64,000 bases of DNA from Emcibacter nanhaiensis (GTDB taxonomy: Bacteria > Pseudomonadota > Alphaproteobacteria > Sphingomonadales > Emcibacteraceae). Location: NCBI RefSeq assembly GCF_006385175.1, contig NZ_VFIY01000004.1, positions 620,001 through 684,000 on the forward strand, given 5' to 3'. The notes under the pieces are model-generated. The model saw nothing but the letters and a program-made list of their open reading frames with translations, made no database searches and was not told the origin of the DNA. A program made the translations under genes and the position numbers. Below, one piece after another: positions 37,058 to 47,131 of the stretch. Each line of letters begins with the position of its first letter. Positions within the stretch are counted from its first letter, which is position 1.

Positions 37058-37141
37058 CATTCCTTCCCTCCGCCGGTATCACCCGGATCAGGTTCTAAGG
37101 GTCGGCACATTCCGCCTCTCAGCCGCATCGGCACCCCTAGG
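37058..37141 (-). promoter_or_regulatory. TPP riboswitch (THI element) of thiC
   Basis: On the minus strand the aptamer reads GGGGTGCC, then GCTGAGA, then GAACCTGATCCGGGT, ending ACCGGCGGAGGGAA, the hallmark sequence blocks of the thiamine-pyrophosphate aptamer. P1 can form between ATTCCT and AGGAAT at its ends. A downstream TTTCCTCC (about 37038-37031) can pair with the GGAGGGAA at the aptamer's 3' end, which may be the switching helix. Confidence 0.95.
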
Positions 37142-37225
37142 AATTCTCGTCCCCATTAGATATTGAAAGCGGCGGGTAATTCAAGAAAATATTGCAAATA
37201 TCCTTAAACAGTCTATCTAGGGCCC

Positions 37226-37687
37226 ATGATCACTGACATCAAAGAACTCAAAGCACAACTCAGGACCGGCCAGCGCCTGCTTGGCCTCGACCTCGGCAGC
37301 AAGACTATCGGCCTTGCCCTCAGCGATGTCATGCTCAGCATCGCCAGCCCCATGGAAACCATCCGGCGCAAGAAATTCACGACGGATTCGGAACGGCTGC
37401 TGCAGATCATCAAGGAACAGAATGTGGGCGGCCTGGTGCTCGGCCTGCCCATGAACATGGACGGCTCAGAGGGTCCCCGCTGCCAGTCGACCCGCCAGTT
37501 TGCCGCCAACATGCTGGAAAAGATCGACATCCCGATCATCTTCTGGGATGAGCGCATGTCGACCATGGCGGTAACCCGCACGTTGCTTGATGCAGACGCC
37601 AGCCGCAAACGGCGCAGCGAGCTGGTCGACAAGATGGCCGCTTCCTATATTCTGCAGGGCGCACTTGATCATCTTTCAAACCTGTAA
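37226..37687 (+). CDS. ruvX: Holliday junction resolvase-like protein / pre-16S rRNA nuclease
   Basis: A 153-residue RNase H-fold protein of the YqgF family. Motif I is [17 protein letters not shown] (D22), the middle has [12 protein letters not shown] with SEGPR, and the later [13 protein letters not shown] carries the conserved Glu. YqgF processes the 5' end of 16S rRNA in E. coli. It is divergent from thiC and followed by pyrB after 77 bases. Confidence 0.93.
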   Translation: MITDIKELKAQLRTGQRLLGLDLGSKTIGLALSDVMLSIASPMETIRRKKFTTDSERLLQIIKEQNVGGLVLGLPMNMDGSEGPRCQSTRQFAANMLEKIDIPIIFWDERMSTMAVTRTLLDADASRKRRSELVDKMAASYILQGALDHLSNL

Positions 37688-37764
37688 ACTCTTCTTGCCT
37701 GCTTAGGCGAAAGCCCCTATAAAATAGCTCTTCAGTGATAACGAGAACATATAAGGACTGAAGC

Positions 37765-38751
37765 ATGTCAAAGGCCGCCCTCTCCCCCACGGCGACGAGC
37801 GAACTTTTCCCGCACAAACACCTTCTGGGGATAGAAGGGTTGAAGGAAAAGGAAATCACCCAGATCCTCGATGTGGCTGATCAATATGCCGAACAGAACC
37901 GGCAGACCAATAAGAAGAAAAGCATTCTCCGCGGCCTGACCCAGATTAACCTGTTTTTCGAAAATTCCACCCGCACCCGCATGTCCTTTGAACTGGCGGG
38001 CAAGCGACTGGGCGCCGATGTCATCAACATGTCCACCTCGACTTCGTCGCTGAAAAAGGGCGAGACCCTGCTGGACACCGCGCTGACGCTCAACGCCATG
38101 CAGCCGGACCTGCTGGTGGTGCGGCACGGCCAGTCCGGCGCCGTCAACCTGCTGAGCCAGAAAGTGGATTGTGCTGTCCTCAACGCCGGCGACGGCCGCC
38201 ACGAACATCCGACCCAGGCGCTGCTGGACGCCATGACCATTCGCCGGCGCAAGGGCCGCCTCGCCCGCCTGACCGTGGCGATCTGCGGCGACATTTCCCA
38301 CAGCCGGGTGGCCCGCTCCAATATTCACCTGCTGACCACCATGGGCGCGCGCGTGCGCCTCATCGGCCCGCCGACCCTGATCCCGGCCAAGGCGGAACGG
38401 CTGGGTGTAGAGGTTTTCTATGACATGAAAGAAGGACTGAAGGATTGTGACATCGTCATGATGCTCCGGGTCCAGACCGAGCGCATGCAGGGCGGTTACT
38501 TCCCCTCCATCAGCGAATTCTTCACCCTCTACGGCCTGGATTACGACAAGCTGAGCGTGGCCAAGGAAGACGCCCTGATCATGCATCCCGGTCCCATGAA
38601 CCGCGGGGTGGAGATTGACGCTGCCGTGGCCGACGACCTGACCCGCAGCGCTATTCAGGAACAGGTGGAAATGGGGGTTGCCGTGCGCATGGCCTGCCTC
38701 GACCTGCTGACCCGGGAAAAGCGCATGAAGGAAGAGGAGACGGGCCAATGA
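37765..38751 (+). CDS. pyrB: Aspartate carbamoyltransferase catalytic subunit
   Basis: A 328-residue enzyme of de novo pyrimidine synthesis that carbamoylates aspartate. The carbamoyl-phosphate site [13 protein letters not shown] (STRT 68-71), the HPTQALLD motif and MHPGPMNRG near the C-terminus are intact. No pyrI regulatory subunit is present; instead the stop codon overlaps the start of the dihydroorotase-like gene by 4 bases. This suggests a class A ATCase in which PyrB is held in a complex with an inactive dihydroorotase partner. AAGGA lies upstream of the ATG. Confidence 0.96.
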   Translation: MSKAALSPTATSELFPHKHLLGIEGLKEKEITQILDVADQYAEQNRQTNKKKSILRGLTQINLFFENSTRTRMSFELAGKRLGADVINMSTSTSSLKKGETLLDTALTLNAMQPDLLVVRHGQSGAVNLLSQKVDCAVLNAGDGRHEHPTQALLDAMTIRRRKGRLARLTVAICGDISHSRVARSNIHLLTTMGARVRLIGPPTLIPAKAERLGVEVFYDMKEGLKDCDIVMMLRVQTERMQGGYFPSISEFFTLYGLDYDKLSVAKEDALIMHPGPMNRGVEIDAAVADDLTRSAIQEQVEMGVAVRMACLDLLTREKRMKEEETGQ

Positions 38752-40034
38752 TTACTCACGTTCTCTATGATAACGCCCGCCTGCTCGATCCGGCCAGCGG
38801 CCTCGACATCCACGGCCAGCTCCTGACCGAAGACGGCAGGATCATCGCCCTCGGCGAAAAAGTCGACCTCCGGGGCGCTGACGTCGACATCATCGACTGC
38901 GGCGGCCACTGCCTGGCCCCGGGCCTGATTGACATGCGGGTCTTTGTCGGCATTCCCGGCGCCGACTATCGCGACACCATTTTCAACACCGGCGAAGCGG
39001 CCGCCTATGGCGGGGTCACCACCGTCTGTGTGCAGCCGGTCACCCAGCCGATAATCGATGACATGGCCCGGGTGGAATATCTCATGAGCCGGGCCCGGGA
39101 CGCCGCCGTCAATTTCATTCCCCTGCCTGCCGCCACCAAACAACTGGCCGGCGAGGAAATGACAGAAATCGGCCTGATGAGCCGGGCCGGCATCAAGGCC
39201 TTCACCGACGGCAATGTCAGCATCGCCAATGCCTCGCTGATGACCCGCATCCTCAAATATATGAAATATTTCGATGCCCTGTTGATCCAGCATCTGGCGG
39301 AGCCCAGCCTTGCAGGCAGCGGCTGCATGAATTCCGGTGAACTGGCCACCCGGCTGGGCCTGCCCGGCATTCCGACCGAGGCTGAAACCATCATGCTGGA
39401 ACGGGATCTGCGCCTGCTGAAAAAAATCGGCACCCGTTATCATGCGGCCCAGATTACCTGCCAGGACAGTATCGAGGTACTGAAGGCAGCCAAGGCCAGC
39501 GGCATGAAGGCAACGGCCGGTGTCTCTGTGGCCCATCTGGCCCTCAATGAATTCGCCATCGAGGATTACCGCACCTTCGCCAAGGTCTCCCCGCCGCTGC
39601 GATGTGAAGACGACCGCGTCGCCGTGGTCGAGGCGCTGAAGGACGGCACCATTGACGTAATCGTCTCCAGCCACGATCCGGAAGATCCCGAAAGCAAGCG
39701 GGTACCGTTCGAGCAGGCCGAAGCCGGTGTCATCGGACTTGAGACCATGCTGCCGGTGACCTTGGAAATGTATCACAACGGGCAAATGGACCTGTTGAAG
39801 ATCCTCGAGAAAATGACCGTCAACCCGGCCCGCATCCTGGGACTGGGCAGCGGCGTCCTGAAAGAAGGCGCGCCGGCGGACCTGTGCCTGTTTGACCTCA
39901 ACTCACCGCACCGGATCGATCCGGACAAGCTGCCGAGCATTACCAAAAACACCCCCTTCGACGGCAAGCCGGTCCAGGGACGTGTTCTGCGTACCGTGGT
40001 CGGCGGCAAAACCGTGTTCGAACACAAGGGGTGA
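38748..40034 (+). CDS. Dihydroorotase-like subunit PyrC' (metal ligands lost)
   Basis: A 428-residue amidohydrolase of the dihydroorotase class I fold. The usual HxH metal motif after 'PGLID' is replaced by R64 and F66 ([10 protein letters not shown]), and the late catalytic Asp in the 'TDHAPH' motif is replaced (VSSHDPED). One histidine (LLIQHLAEP) and the general layout persist. The protein is therefore probably catalytically inactive, like PyrC'/PyrX of pseudomonads, which stabilises PyrB. A genuine dihydroorotase should be elsewhere in the genome. Translation is coupled to pyrB through a 4-base overlap. Confidence 0.88.
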   Translation: MITHVLYDNARLLDPASGLDIHGQLLTEDGRIIALGEKVDLRGADVDIIDCGGHCLAPGLIDMRVFVGIPGADYRDTIFNTGEAAAYGGVTTVCVQPVTQPIIDDMARVEYLMSRARDAAVNFIPLPAATKQLAGEEMTEIGLMSRAGIKAFTDGNVSIANASLMTRILKYMKYFDALLIQHLAEPSLAGSGCMNSGELATRLGLPGIPTEAETIMLERDLRLLKKIGTRYHAAQITCQDSIEVLKAAKASGMKATAGVSVAHLALNEFAIEDYRTFAKVSPPLRCEDDRVAVVEALKDGTIDVIVSSHDPEDPESKRVPFEQAEAGVIGLETMLPVTLEMYHNGQMDLLKILEKMTVNPARILGLGSGVLKEGAPADLCLFDLNSPHRIDPDKLPSITKNTPFDGKPVQGRVLRTVVGGKTVFEHKG

Positions 40035-40040
40035 TACGCG

Positions 40041-40637
40041 ATGGAACTTGAGCCTATCATTCTGATCGCGGCGCTGGCCGGCGGTTATCTGTTGGGAAGC
40101 ATTCCCTTTGGACTGGTGCTGACCCGTCTCGCCGGTCATGGGGATATCCGCAACATCGGGTCAGGCAATATTGGCGCGACCAATGTGTTGCGCACCGGCA
40201 ACAAGTTTCTCGCCTTCCTGACCGTGATCCTGGACGGCGGCAAAGGGGCGGCAGCCGCCCTGATCGCGGAATATCTGACCCCGGGCGCCGGCCTGTTTGC
40301 CGGTGGTGCGGCATTTATCGGCCATATCTACCCGGTGTGGCTGAAGTTCAGGGGCGGCAAGGGCATGGCCACTTTTCTCGGCACCATGCTGGCGCTGAGC
40401 TGGCCGGCGGGCATCGCCTGCTGCCTGACCTGGCTGGTCATCGCCCTGACTTTCCGCATCTCTTCCCTGTCGGCGCTGGTGGCCGCCCTCTTGTCGCCAC
40501 TCTATTCTTACTATATATCTGGAACTGGACTTGCTATTTTAAGTTGTATATTGTGTGTTCTGATCTTCCTCAGACACAAGGACAACATCAAACGCCTGCT
40601 CCAGGGCACGGAACCGAGGATCGGTAAAAAGTCCTGA
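40041..40637 (+). CDS. plsY: Glycerol-3-phosphate acyltransferase PlsY
   Basis: A 198-residue membrane enzyme that transfers an acyl group from acyl-phosphate to glycerol-3-phosphate, the first step of phospholipid synthesis. Signature loops are GSIPFGLVLTRL, NIGSGNIGATNVLR, DGGKGAAAAL and KFRGGKGMATFLG, separated by hydrophobic helices, in the normal order. It starts 6 bases after the pyrC' stop, in the same operon. The C-terminal basic cytoplasmic tail is usual. Confidence 0.96.
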   Translation: MELEPIILIAALAGGYLLGSIPFGLVLTRLAGHGDIRNIGSGNIGATNVLRTGNKFLAFLTVILDGGKGAAAALIAEYLTPGAGLFAGGAAFIGHIYPVWLKFRGGKGMATFLGTMLALSWPAGIACCLTWLVIALTFRISSLSALVAALLSPLYSYYISGTGLAILSCILCVLIFLRHKDNIKRLLQGTEPRIGKKS

Positions 40638-40659
40638 GCGCCTCAGCCCGGGATTTTTT

Positions 40660-41784
40660 GTGACCGCCAAACCAGCACACCTTTCTGACCAGGAAAAACT
40701 CAAACGGCTGCGTCTCAGCCGCACCGACCGGATCGGCCCGGTGACATTTCGCGAATTGCTCGGCGTCTATGGCGATGCGGGCACCGCCCTTGAAGCCCTG
40801 CCCGAGCTGTCCCGCCGCGGCGGACGGAAAAAGCCGTTGCTGCCGCCGTCTGAGGAGGCCCTTCATGCCGAACTGGAACGGCTGCATAAACTGAGCGGGA
40901 ATATGGTCGTCTGCGGCGATACAGCCTATCCCGAACGGCTCGCCGCCATCGACAGCGCCCCGCCGGTGCTGATGACGCTGGGCCGAACCGACCTGCTGAA
41001 GAACAAAGGTTTCGGCATTGTCGGCGCCCGCAATGCCTCCGCCGCCGGCATGAAACTGGCCCGGGACTTTGCCCGTGAACTGGGTGAACAGGGCCTGACC
41101 ATCGTGTCCGGTATGGCCCGGGGCATCGATACTGCTGTCCATCAGGGTTCGCTCACGACCGGCACCATTGCGGTGCTGGCCGGCGGTATCGACGAACCCT
41201 ACCCCCGGGAAAATATCCCGCTCTACGAAGAACTCATCGACAAGGGCCTGGTGATCTCGGAAATGCCGCTCGGCATCCAGCCCCAGGCCCGGCATTTTCC
41301 CCGCCGTAACCGCATCATCTCCGGCCTGTCTTCGGGCGTGTTGGTCGTGGAGGCCACTGTCCGGTCCGGCTCCCTGATCACCGCCCGGCAGGCGGCGGAA
41401 CAGGGTCGCGAGGTCTTCGCCGTCCCCGGTCACCCGCTCGACCCCCGTGCCCGCGGCCCCAACAGCTTGATTCGTGACGGCGCCACCCTCACTGAATCTG
41501 TAAACGATATTCTCGAAAGTCTGGAACAGCAACGACTGCCGCAGCCGGTTGAAATTGTTGATAGCCCGTCCAAATCCCCGCCCCCCGCCGGGCTATCCTC
41601 TGCATCTTTTGACTCGGCAAAGCTTGCAATTCGCGAAAAATTAAGCCATACCGCTGTACCCATAGACGATTTGATCCGATTGTCGGGCGTAGAGACGGCG
41701 GAACTTCAGACGATCCTTCTGGAACTTGAACTCGCCGGTGAAATTGTCCGACATCCGGGAAACAGGGTAGCATTTGTTAAGTAA
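40660..41784 (+). CDS. dprA: DNA-processing protein DprA
   Basis: A 374-residue protein that protects incoming single-stranded DNA and loads RecA during transformation. An N-terminal SAM/HhH-like region (LKRLRLSRTDRIGPVTFRELL) is followed by the Rossmann fold core (GIVGARNASAAG, IVSGMARGIDTAVHQG, VLAGGIDEPYPREN, SGVLVVEATVRSGSLITAR) and a C-terminal winged-helix (AVPIDDLIRLSGVETAELQTILLELELAG). The start is a GTG. The DprA-TopA order is widely conserved. Confidence 0.94.
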   Translation: MTAKPAHLSDQEKLKRLRLSRTDRIGPVTFRELLGVYGDAGTALEALPELSRRGGRKKPLLPPSEEALHAELERLHKLSGNMVVCGDTAYPERLAAIDSAPPVLMTLGRTDLLKNKGFGIVGARNASAAGMKLARDFARELGEQGLTIVSGMARGIDTAVHQGSLTTGTIAVLAGGIDEPYPRENIPLYEELIDKGLVISEMPLGIQPQARHFPRRNRIISGLSSGVLVVEATVRSGSLITARQAAEQGREVFAVPGHPLDPRARGPNSLIRDGATLTESVNDILESLEQQRLPQPVEIVDSPSKSPPPAGLSSASFDSAKLAIREKLSHTAVPIDDLIRLSGVETAELQTILLELELAGEIVRHPGNRVAFVK

Positions 41785-41897
41785 TTTGTGTTAAACCCCT
41801 GCAAAACTAGAGAAATATTCGGAATACGGAATCCGGGACCAAGTAACGCGTTTCCCCATCTCCTGCTCCGGGAACATCCAGAACAAAGCCTGATTGC

Positions 41898-44444
41898 ATG
41901 AAAACTGTAGTTGTAGAATCCCCGGCCAAGGCCAAAACCATCAACAAATATCTGGGCAAGGACTATGAAGTTCTCGCCAGCTTCGGCCATGTGCGCGACC
42001 TGCCGTCCAAGGACGGCTCCGTCAAACCCGACGAAGATTTCGCCATGGAATGGGAAGTGGACAGCGACAGCAAAAAGCGCATCAAGGATATTGCCGACGC
42101 GGTCAAAAAGTCCGACGCCCTGATCCTCGCCACCGACCCGGACCGTGAAGGAGAAGCCATCAGCTGGCATGTTCTGGAACTGCTGAAAAGCAAGCGCGGC
42201 GTCCTCAAGGACCAGGAAGTGAAGCGTGTGGTGTTCAATGAGATCACCAAAAGCGCCATCCTCAACGCCATGGAACATCCCCGCGATATCGACACCCCGC
42301 TGGTGGAGGCCTACCTCGCCCGCCGGGCGCTGGATTACCTGGTGGGCTTTACCCTGTCCCCGGTGCTGTGGCGCAAACTGCCAGGCTCCCGCTCCGCCGG
42401 CCGCGTGCAATCCGTGGCCCTGCGCCTGATCTGCGACCGGGAACTGGAGATTGAAGCCTTCCGGGCCGAGGAATACTGGAATATTGTCGCCACCCTGCAA
42501 AACAGCGAAAAGATTCCCTTCGAGGCCCGGCTGAGTTTCCTGGACGGCGAGAAAGTCCAGAAATTCACCCTGACCAATGAAGCTGATGCCATGGCGGCAA
42601 AAGCCAAGATCGAAGCCGCCAAATTCTCCGTCCAGTCCGTGGAGAGCAAACCGGCCCGCCGTTTTCCGGCACCGCCATTCACCACCTCGACGCTGCAGCA
42701 GGAAGCCGCCCGCAAGCTCGGCTTCAACGCGACCCGCACCATGCGCACCGCCCAGAAGCTCTATGAGGGCGCCAACCTGGGCGGCGAGACCGTGGGCCTG
42801 ATCACCTATATGCGTACCGACGGCGTGACCCTGGCCCAGGAAGCGATCCAGGGCGCGCGATCCGTGATCGGCCGCGACTTCGGCGACAAATACCTGCCGA
42901 AAAGCCCGCGCATGTATAAATCCAAGGCCAAGAACGCCCAGGAAGCCCATGAAGCGATCCGTCCGACCGACCTTGGCCGCCTGCCGAAAGACATGGTAAA
43001 ATACCTGGATGACGACCAGGCCCGGCTTTATGAGCTGATCTGGAAACGCACCATCGCCTGCCAGATGAGTGAAGCGGTCATGGAACGCACCACCGTCGAC
43101 CTGCTGTCCGGCGACGGCCAACAGGGCCTGCGCGCGACCGGCACGGTACAGATTTTCGACGGCTTTCTGACCCTCTACCAGGAAGGCCGCGACGACGAAG
43201 ACGACGAGGAAAACGGCAAACGCCTGCCCAAACTGGCCAACGGCGAATCCGTGAACCAGGAAAAAGTCGAGGCCAGCCAGCATTTCACCGAGCCGCCGCC
43301 GCGCTTCTCGGAAGCCAGCCTGGTGAAGAAAATGGAAGAGCTCGGCATCGGCCGGCCGTCCACCTACGCCTCTATCCTGCAGGTGCTGCGCGACCGCAAC
43401 TATGTGGTCATGGACAAAAACCGTTTTATTCCCGAAGACAAGGGCCGTGTGGTCATCGCCTTTCTGGAAAATTTCTTCGGCAAATATGTGGAATATGATT
43501 TCACCGCCGACATGGAAGAGCTGCTCGACAAGATTTCCGCCGGCGACATTCCGTGGAAAAAGGTCCTGGCCGACTTCTGGCGCGAATTCAGCAAGGCCGT
43601 GGACGGCACCAAGGACCTGCGGGTCTCTGAAGTGCTGGAAACCCTGAACAATGTGCTGGCGCCCTATATCTTCCCCGAACGGGAAGACGGGTCCGATCCG
43701 CGCAGCTGCCCCAAATGCAAGGAAGGCCAGCTCAGCCTCAAGACCGGCAAGTTCGGCGCCTTTATCGGCTGCTCCAACTATCCGGACTGTGATTACACCC
43801 GCCATATGAAAACCGGCAACGGCGAAAATGGCGAGGAAGCGGCCGAGGAAGGCCCGAAAGTCCTGGGCATTGATCCGGAAAGCGGCATGGAAGTCACCGT
43901 GCGCACCGGCCGTTTCGGTCCCTATATCCAGCTCGGCGAGCCGGTCGACAAAAAGGAAAAACCAAAGCGCGCCAGCATCCCCAAGGGCATGTCGCCGGAC
44001 AGCGTCGATCTGGAGCGGGCGCTCAAGCTGCTGTCCCTGCCCCGTGAAGTGGGCAAGCATCCGGAAGACGGCGAACCGATCACAACCGCCATCGGCCGCT
44101 ACGGTCCCTATGTGGCCCATAACCGGGTCTTTGTCAGCCTCAAGGATCCGGAAGAGGTCTTCACGCTCGGCATCAACCGGGCTGTGGAACTGATCGCCGA
44201 AGGCGCGAAGAAAAAGAAAGCGCCCGAGGCGCTGAAAGAACTGGGTCCCCATCCCGAGGACAAGGAACCTGTAATGGTCATGGACGGCCGTTACGGCCCC
44301 TATGTGAAGCATAAACGTATAAATGCCACAATTCCCAAGGATAAAGACCCCCAGACAATAACAATGGAAGAAGCCGTTGAGCTTCTGAAGGCGCGTGCCG
44401 CCAAAGGCAAAAAGAAAAGCACACGCAAGAAAAAAAGCGCCTGA
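41898..44444 (+). CDS. topA: DNA topoisomerase I
   Basis: An 848-residue type IA topoisomerase relaxing negative supercoils. The N-terminal Toprim domain starts KTVVVESPAKAKTINKYLG and has the acidic TDPDREGEAISWH; the active-site tyrosine is Y304 in LITYMRTDGV. A C-terminal zinc-ribbon CPKCKEGQLSLKTGKFGAFIGC-type repeat (four cysteines, near residues 604-635) is followed by further glycine-rich TOPRIM C-terminal repeats without cysteines and a basic lysine tail. It precedes rnr by 15 bases. Confidence 0.96.
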   Translation: MKTVVVESPAKAKTINKYLGKDYEVLASFGHVRDLPSKDGSVKPDEDFAMEWEVDSDSKKRIKDIADAVKKSDALILATDPDREGEAISWHVLELLKSKRGVLKDQEVKRVVFNEITKSAILNAMEHPRDIDTPLVEAYLARRALDYLVGFTLSPVLWRKLPGSRSAGRVQSVALRLICDRELEIEAFRAEEYWNIVATLQNSEKIPFEARLSFLDGEKVQKFTLTNEADAMAAKAKIEAAKFSVQSVESKPARRFPAPPFTTSTLQQEAARKLGFNATRTMRTAQKLYEGANLGGETVGLITYMRTDGVTLAQEAIQGARSVIGRDFGDKYLPKSPRMYKSKAKNAQEAHEAIRPTDLGRLPKDMVKYLDDDQARLYELIWKRTIACQMSEAVMERTTVDLLSGDGQQGLRATGTVQIFDGFLTLYQEGRDDEDDEENGKRLPKLANGESVNQEKVEASQHFTEPPPRFSEASLVKKMEELGIGRPSTYASILQVLRDRNYVVMDKNRFIPEDKGRVVIAFLENFFGKYVEYDFTADMEELLDKISAGDIPWKKVLADFWREFSKAVDGTKDLRVSEVLETLNNVLAPYIFPEREDGSDPRSCPKCKEGQLSLKTGKFGAFIGCSNYPDCDYTRHMKTGNGENGEEAAEEGPKVLGIDPESGMEVTVRTGRFGPYIQLGEPVDKKEKPKRASIPKGMSPDSVDLERALKLLSLPREVGKHPEDGEPITTAIGRYGPYVAHNRVFVSLKDPEEVFTLGINRAVELIAEGAKKKKAPEALKELGPHPEDKEPVMVMDGRYGPYVKHKRINATIPKDKDPQTITMEEAVELLKARAAKGKKKSTRKKKSA

Positions 44445-44459
44445 CCGGCGCAGGAAAAA

Positions 44460-46739
44460 ATGACAGATAAAAAACACATCCCCTTCCCGACCCGGGAAGA
44501 GGTACTCGAGTTCCTCAGGAACAACCCGGACAGGCAGACAAAACGAGAGCTTGCCCGGGCCTTTCACGTGCGCGGCGAAGACCGCATCCTCCTGAAACAT
44601 ATGTTGAAGGAGTTGAAGGACGAAGGCCTGCTGAAAAAAGGCCATAAAAAACAGATCCACCCCGATGACGGCCTGCCGCCGGTCTCGGTGATTGAAATCA
44701 CCGGGCTCGACAAGATGGGCGACCTCAAGGCCCAGCCGACAAGCTGGGAAGAGGAAGGCCCGCCGCCAGCAATTATCCTGCACGCCCATGAAACCAAGGG
44801 CCATATCGGCGTCGGCGACCGGGTCCTGGCCCGGCTCAGCCGCGACCGCGACAACAAGTCCGGCTATGTGGCCAAAATCATCCGCAAGCTGGAAAGCAGC
44901 GGCGGCCTGGTGATGGGCTTTTTCCGCCAGCAGGACGACAATATCGCCATCGTTGTCCCCACCGACAAGAAAAACCGCGACACCTATGTGATCGGCCGCA
45001 AGGACTGGCAGGGCGCCAAGGACGGCGAACTGGTCATGGTCGAAACCCGCAAGGCCCGCCGGGCCCGGGGCGAACCGAAGCCGGCCCGGGTGCGCGAATG
45101 CCTCGGCGCCATGGACGAACCGCGCTCCATCAGCCTGATTGCGGTCCACGCCCACGGCATTCCGGTGGATTTCAGCGACGAGGCGGTCAAGGAAGCCGAC
45201 AAGTCCGAAGTCCCGGCCATGGAGCCGGGCCGCGAGGACCTGCGCGGGATTCCGCTGGTCACCATTGACCCGTTTGACGCCCGCGACCATGACGACGCCA
45301 TCTGGGCCGAGCTGGACAAGGATCCCAACAATGAAGGCGGCTGGCATGTGATTGTCGCCATTGCCGACGTGGCCCGCTATGTGCGGCCCGGCTCGGCGCT
45401 GGACAAGGACGCCCGCACACGGGGCAACAGCGTCTATTTCCCCGACCGGGTGGTCCCCATGCTGCCCGAAAGGCTGTCCAACGGCCTGTGCTCGCTCAAG
45501 GAGGGCGAGGACCGCTACTGCATGGCCGTGCACATGTGGTTCGCGAAAAACGGCAAAAAACTGCGCCATAAATTCGTACGCGGCCTGATGCGCTCCGCCG
45601 CCGGCCTCTCTTACGAAGAATATCAGCGGGCGGTTGATGGCGACGTCAGCGACAGGGCCAAGCCGATTATGGATACAGTGATCAAGCCGCTGTGGGGCGC
45701 CTTTGACTGCCTGATGAAGGGCCGCCATCACCGCGAGCCGCTGGAGCTGGAAATGCTCGAGCGCAAGGTCACCATTGGCGAAGACGGCCATATTGAAAGC
45801 ATTGTGCCCCGCATTGTGCTGCCAGCCCACAAGCTGGTCGAGGAATTCATGATCCAGGCCAATGTGAGCGCCGCCCAGCAGCTCAGGCACAAGGACTGGC
45901 CCTGCATGTACCGGGTGCACGAGCCGCCGAGCCTGGAAAAACTGGAGGCGCTCCGCGAATTCCTCGAGAGCCTGGATTACAGCCTCGCCAGGGGCCAGGT
46001 GATGAAGCCCAGGGTGTTCAACACCATCCTGCGCAAGGTCGACGACACGCCGCAGGAGGAAGTGATCAACACCGTGATTCTGCGGACCCAGTCTCAGGCG
46101 GTCTATTCCCCCGACAACCTCGGCCATTTCGGCCTGTCGCTGGCGGAATACGCCCATTTCACCTCGCCGATCCGCCGTTATTCCGACGTGATGGTGCACC
46201 GGGCCCTGGTCAGCGCCCTCAAGCTCGGCGACGACGGACTGAGCAAGGAAGACCGGGCGCAGTTCGAGGAAACCGCCCAGCATATCTCCGATACCGAACG
46301 CCGCGCCATGCTGGCGGAGCGGGAATCGCTTGATCGTTATGTGGCCGCCTATATGAAGGATCATGTGGGCGATATGTTTGACGGCACCATCAGTGGCGTC
46401 AGCCGCGCCGGCCTGTTTGTCACCCTGCTGGAAAGCGGCGGCGACGGCCTGGTGCCGGTCTCCTCCCTGGTCGGCGACTATTTCCGCCATGATCCCGATT
46501 TGCACATGCTGGAAGGGGAATATACCAATATCGTCTACCAGCTGGGCGACAAGGTCACGGTCCGGCTCCGGGAAGCGAATCCGGTCACCGGCGGGCTGAT
46601 GCTGGAACTGATCGACGAGGAACTGCTGCAGGCGGGGCGCAAGGGGGCTAAAACCAGAGGCCGGCGCGGCCGGGCAAAGCCGCAAAAAAGCCCCAAAGGG
46701 CGGGCAAAACCATCGCCCGGGGGCCGGAGACAGCGGTAA
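44460..46739 (+). CDS. rnr: Ribonuclease R
   Basis: A 759-residue RNB-family 3'-5' exoribonuclease. Domains in order are an N-terminal helix-turn-helix-like region, two cold-shock/OB regions, the catalytic RNB domain (metal-binding aspartates in IDPFDARDHDDA, residues 269-280; later PIRRYSDVMVHRAL) and a C-terminal S1 domain (VGDMFDGTISGVSRAGLFVTL) ending in a basic tail rich in Lys, Arg and Gly. RNase R degrades structured RNA. It is the last gene of the run from dprA. Confidence 0.95.
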   Translation: MTDKKHIPFPTREEVLEFLRNNPDRQTKRELARAFHVRGEDRILLKHMLKELKDEGLLKKGHKKQIHPDDGLPPVSVIEITGLDKMGDLKAQPTSWEEEGPPPAIILHAHETKGHIGVGDRVLARLSRDRDNKSGYVAKIIRKLESSGGLVMGFFRQQDDNIAIVVPTDKKNRDTYVIGRKDWQGAKDGELVMVETRKARRARGEPKPARVRECLGAMDEPRSISLIAVHAHGIPVDFSDEAVKEADKSEVPAMEPGREDLRGIPLVTIDPFDARDHDDAIWAELDKDPNNEGGWHVIVAIADVARYVRPGSALDKDARTRGNSVYFPDRVVPMLPERLSNGLCSLKEGEDRYCMAVHMWFAKNGKKLRHKFVRGLMRSAAGLSYEEYQRAVDGDVSDRAKPIMDTVIKPLWGAFDCLMKGRHHREPLELEMLERKVTIGEDGHIESIVPRIVLPAHKLVEEFMIQANVSAAQQLRHKDWPCMYRVHEPPSLEKLEALREFLESLDYSLARGQVMKPRVFNTILRKVDDTPQEEVINTVILRTQSQAVYSPDNLGHFGLSLAEYAHFTSPIRRYSDVMVHRALVSALKLGDDGLSKEDRAQFEETAQHISDTERRAMLAERESLDRYVAAYMKDHVGDMFDGTISGVSRAGLFVTLLESGGDGLVPVSSLVGDYFRHDPDLHMLEGEYTNIVYQLGDKVTVRLREANPVTGGLMLELIDEELLQAGRKGAKTRGRRGRAKPQKSPKGRAKPSPGGRRQR

Positions 46740-46784
46740 AGCGGCCTGGAGGAGTTTTTTTTGGGGGAAATCCCTGATCTGCTC

Positions 46785-46812
46785 TTGACTTCAGCCGCAA
46801 TAACTGTATTTT
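46785..46812 (+). promoter_or_regulatory. Promoter of rpmG
   Basis: TTGACT (46785-46790) and TATTTT (46807-46812) are 16 bases apart and lie about 78 bases before the rpmG start, between rnr and rpmG. Confidence 0.5.
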
Positions 46813-46889
46813 CCGCTCAATCAATTTTGTAGAATTTTAAGGCCTGAAGTGCTTTGGGCCTGATAGCTTAAGGAAACGGGACCAGAACA

Positions 46890-47057
46890 ATGGCAAAACC
46901 CGCAAGTGTAAAAATCAAACTCGTCAGCTCAGCTGGCACAGGCTACTTTTACGTCACCAAAAAGAATCCGCGCAACATCACGGAAAAAATGGTCATGCGC
47001 AAATATGACCCCGTTGTGCGCAAGCATGTGGAATTCAAGGAAGCGAAAATCAAATAA
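46890..47057 (+). CDS. rpmG: 50S ribosomal protein L33
   Basis: A 55-residue ribosomal protein starting [20 protein letters not shown] and ending EFKEAKIK. The [21 protein letters not shown] segment is typical of the alphaproteobacterial cysteine-free form of L33, so it needs no zinc. It follows rnr with its own promoter and is closed by a strong terminator. Confidence 0.97.
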   Translation: MAKPASVKIKLVSSAGTGYFYVTKKNPRNITEKMVMRKYDPVVRKHVEFKEAKIK

Positions 47058-47086
47058 GATTTTGGTTCCTGACCGAATTTGTCGAG

Positions 47087-47117
47087 CCGGCCGGTGGAGT
47101 TGTCCCCGGCCGGTTTT
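47087..47117 (+). terminator. Rho-independent terminator of rpmG
   Basis: A perfect CCGGCCGG palindromic pair (47087-47094 and 47106-47113) forms an 8-bp stem with an 11-base loop followed by TTTTCGTTT. Confidence 0.9.
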
Positions 47118-47131
47118 CGTTTGTGGAATAC

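Noticed and set aside
37730-37763. CTTCAGT/ACTGAAG inverted repeat around the pyrB ribosome binding site
   Set aside because: Seven-base arms with a 20-base loop are weak and could be chance; not strong enough to call regulatory.
41706-46685. Very long open frame (1659 codons) on the minus strand opposite topA and rnr
   Set aside because: Both plus-strand genes are full-length known enzymes; the antisense frame stays open because of GC-rich codon structure, and its translation has no recognisable domain.
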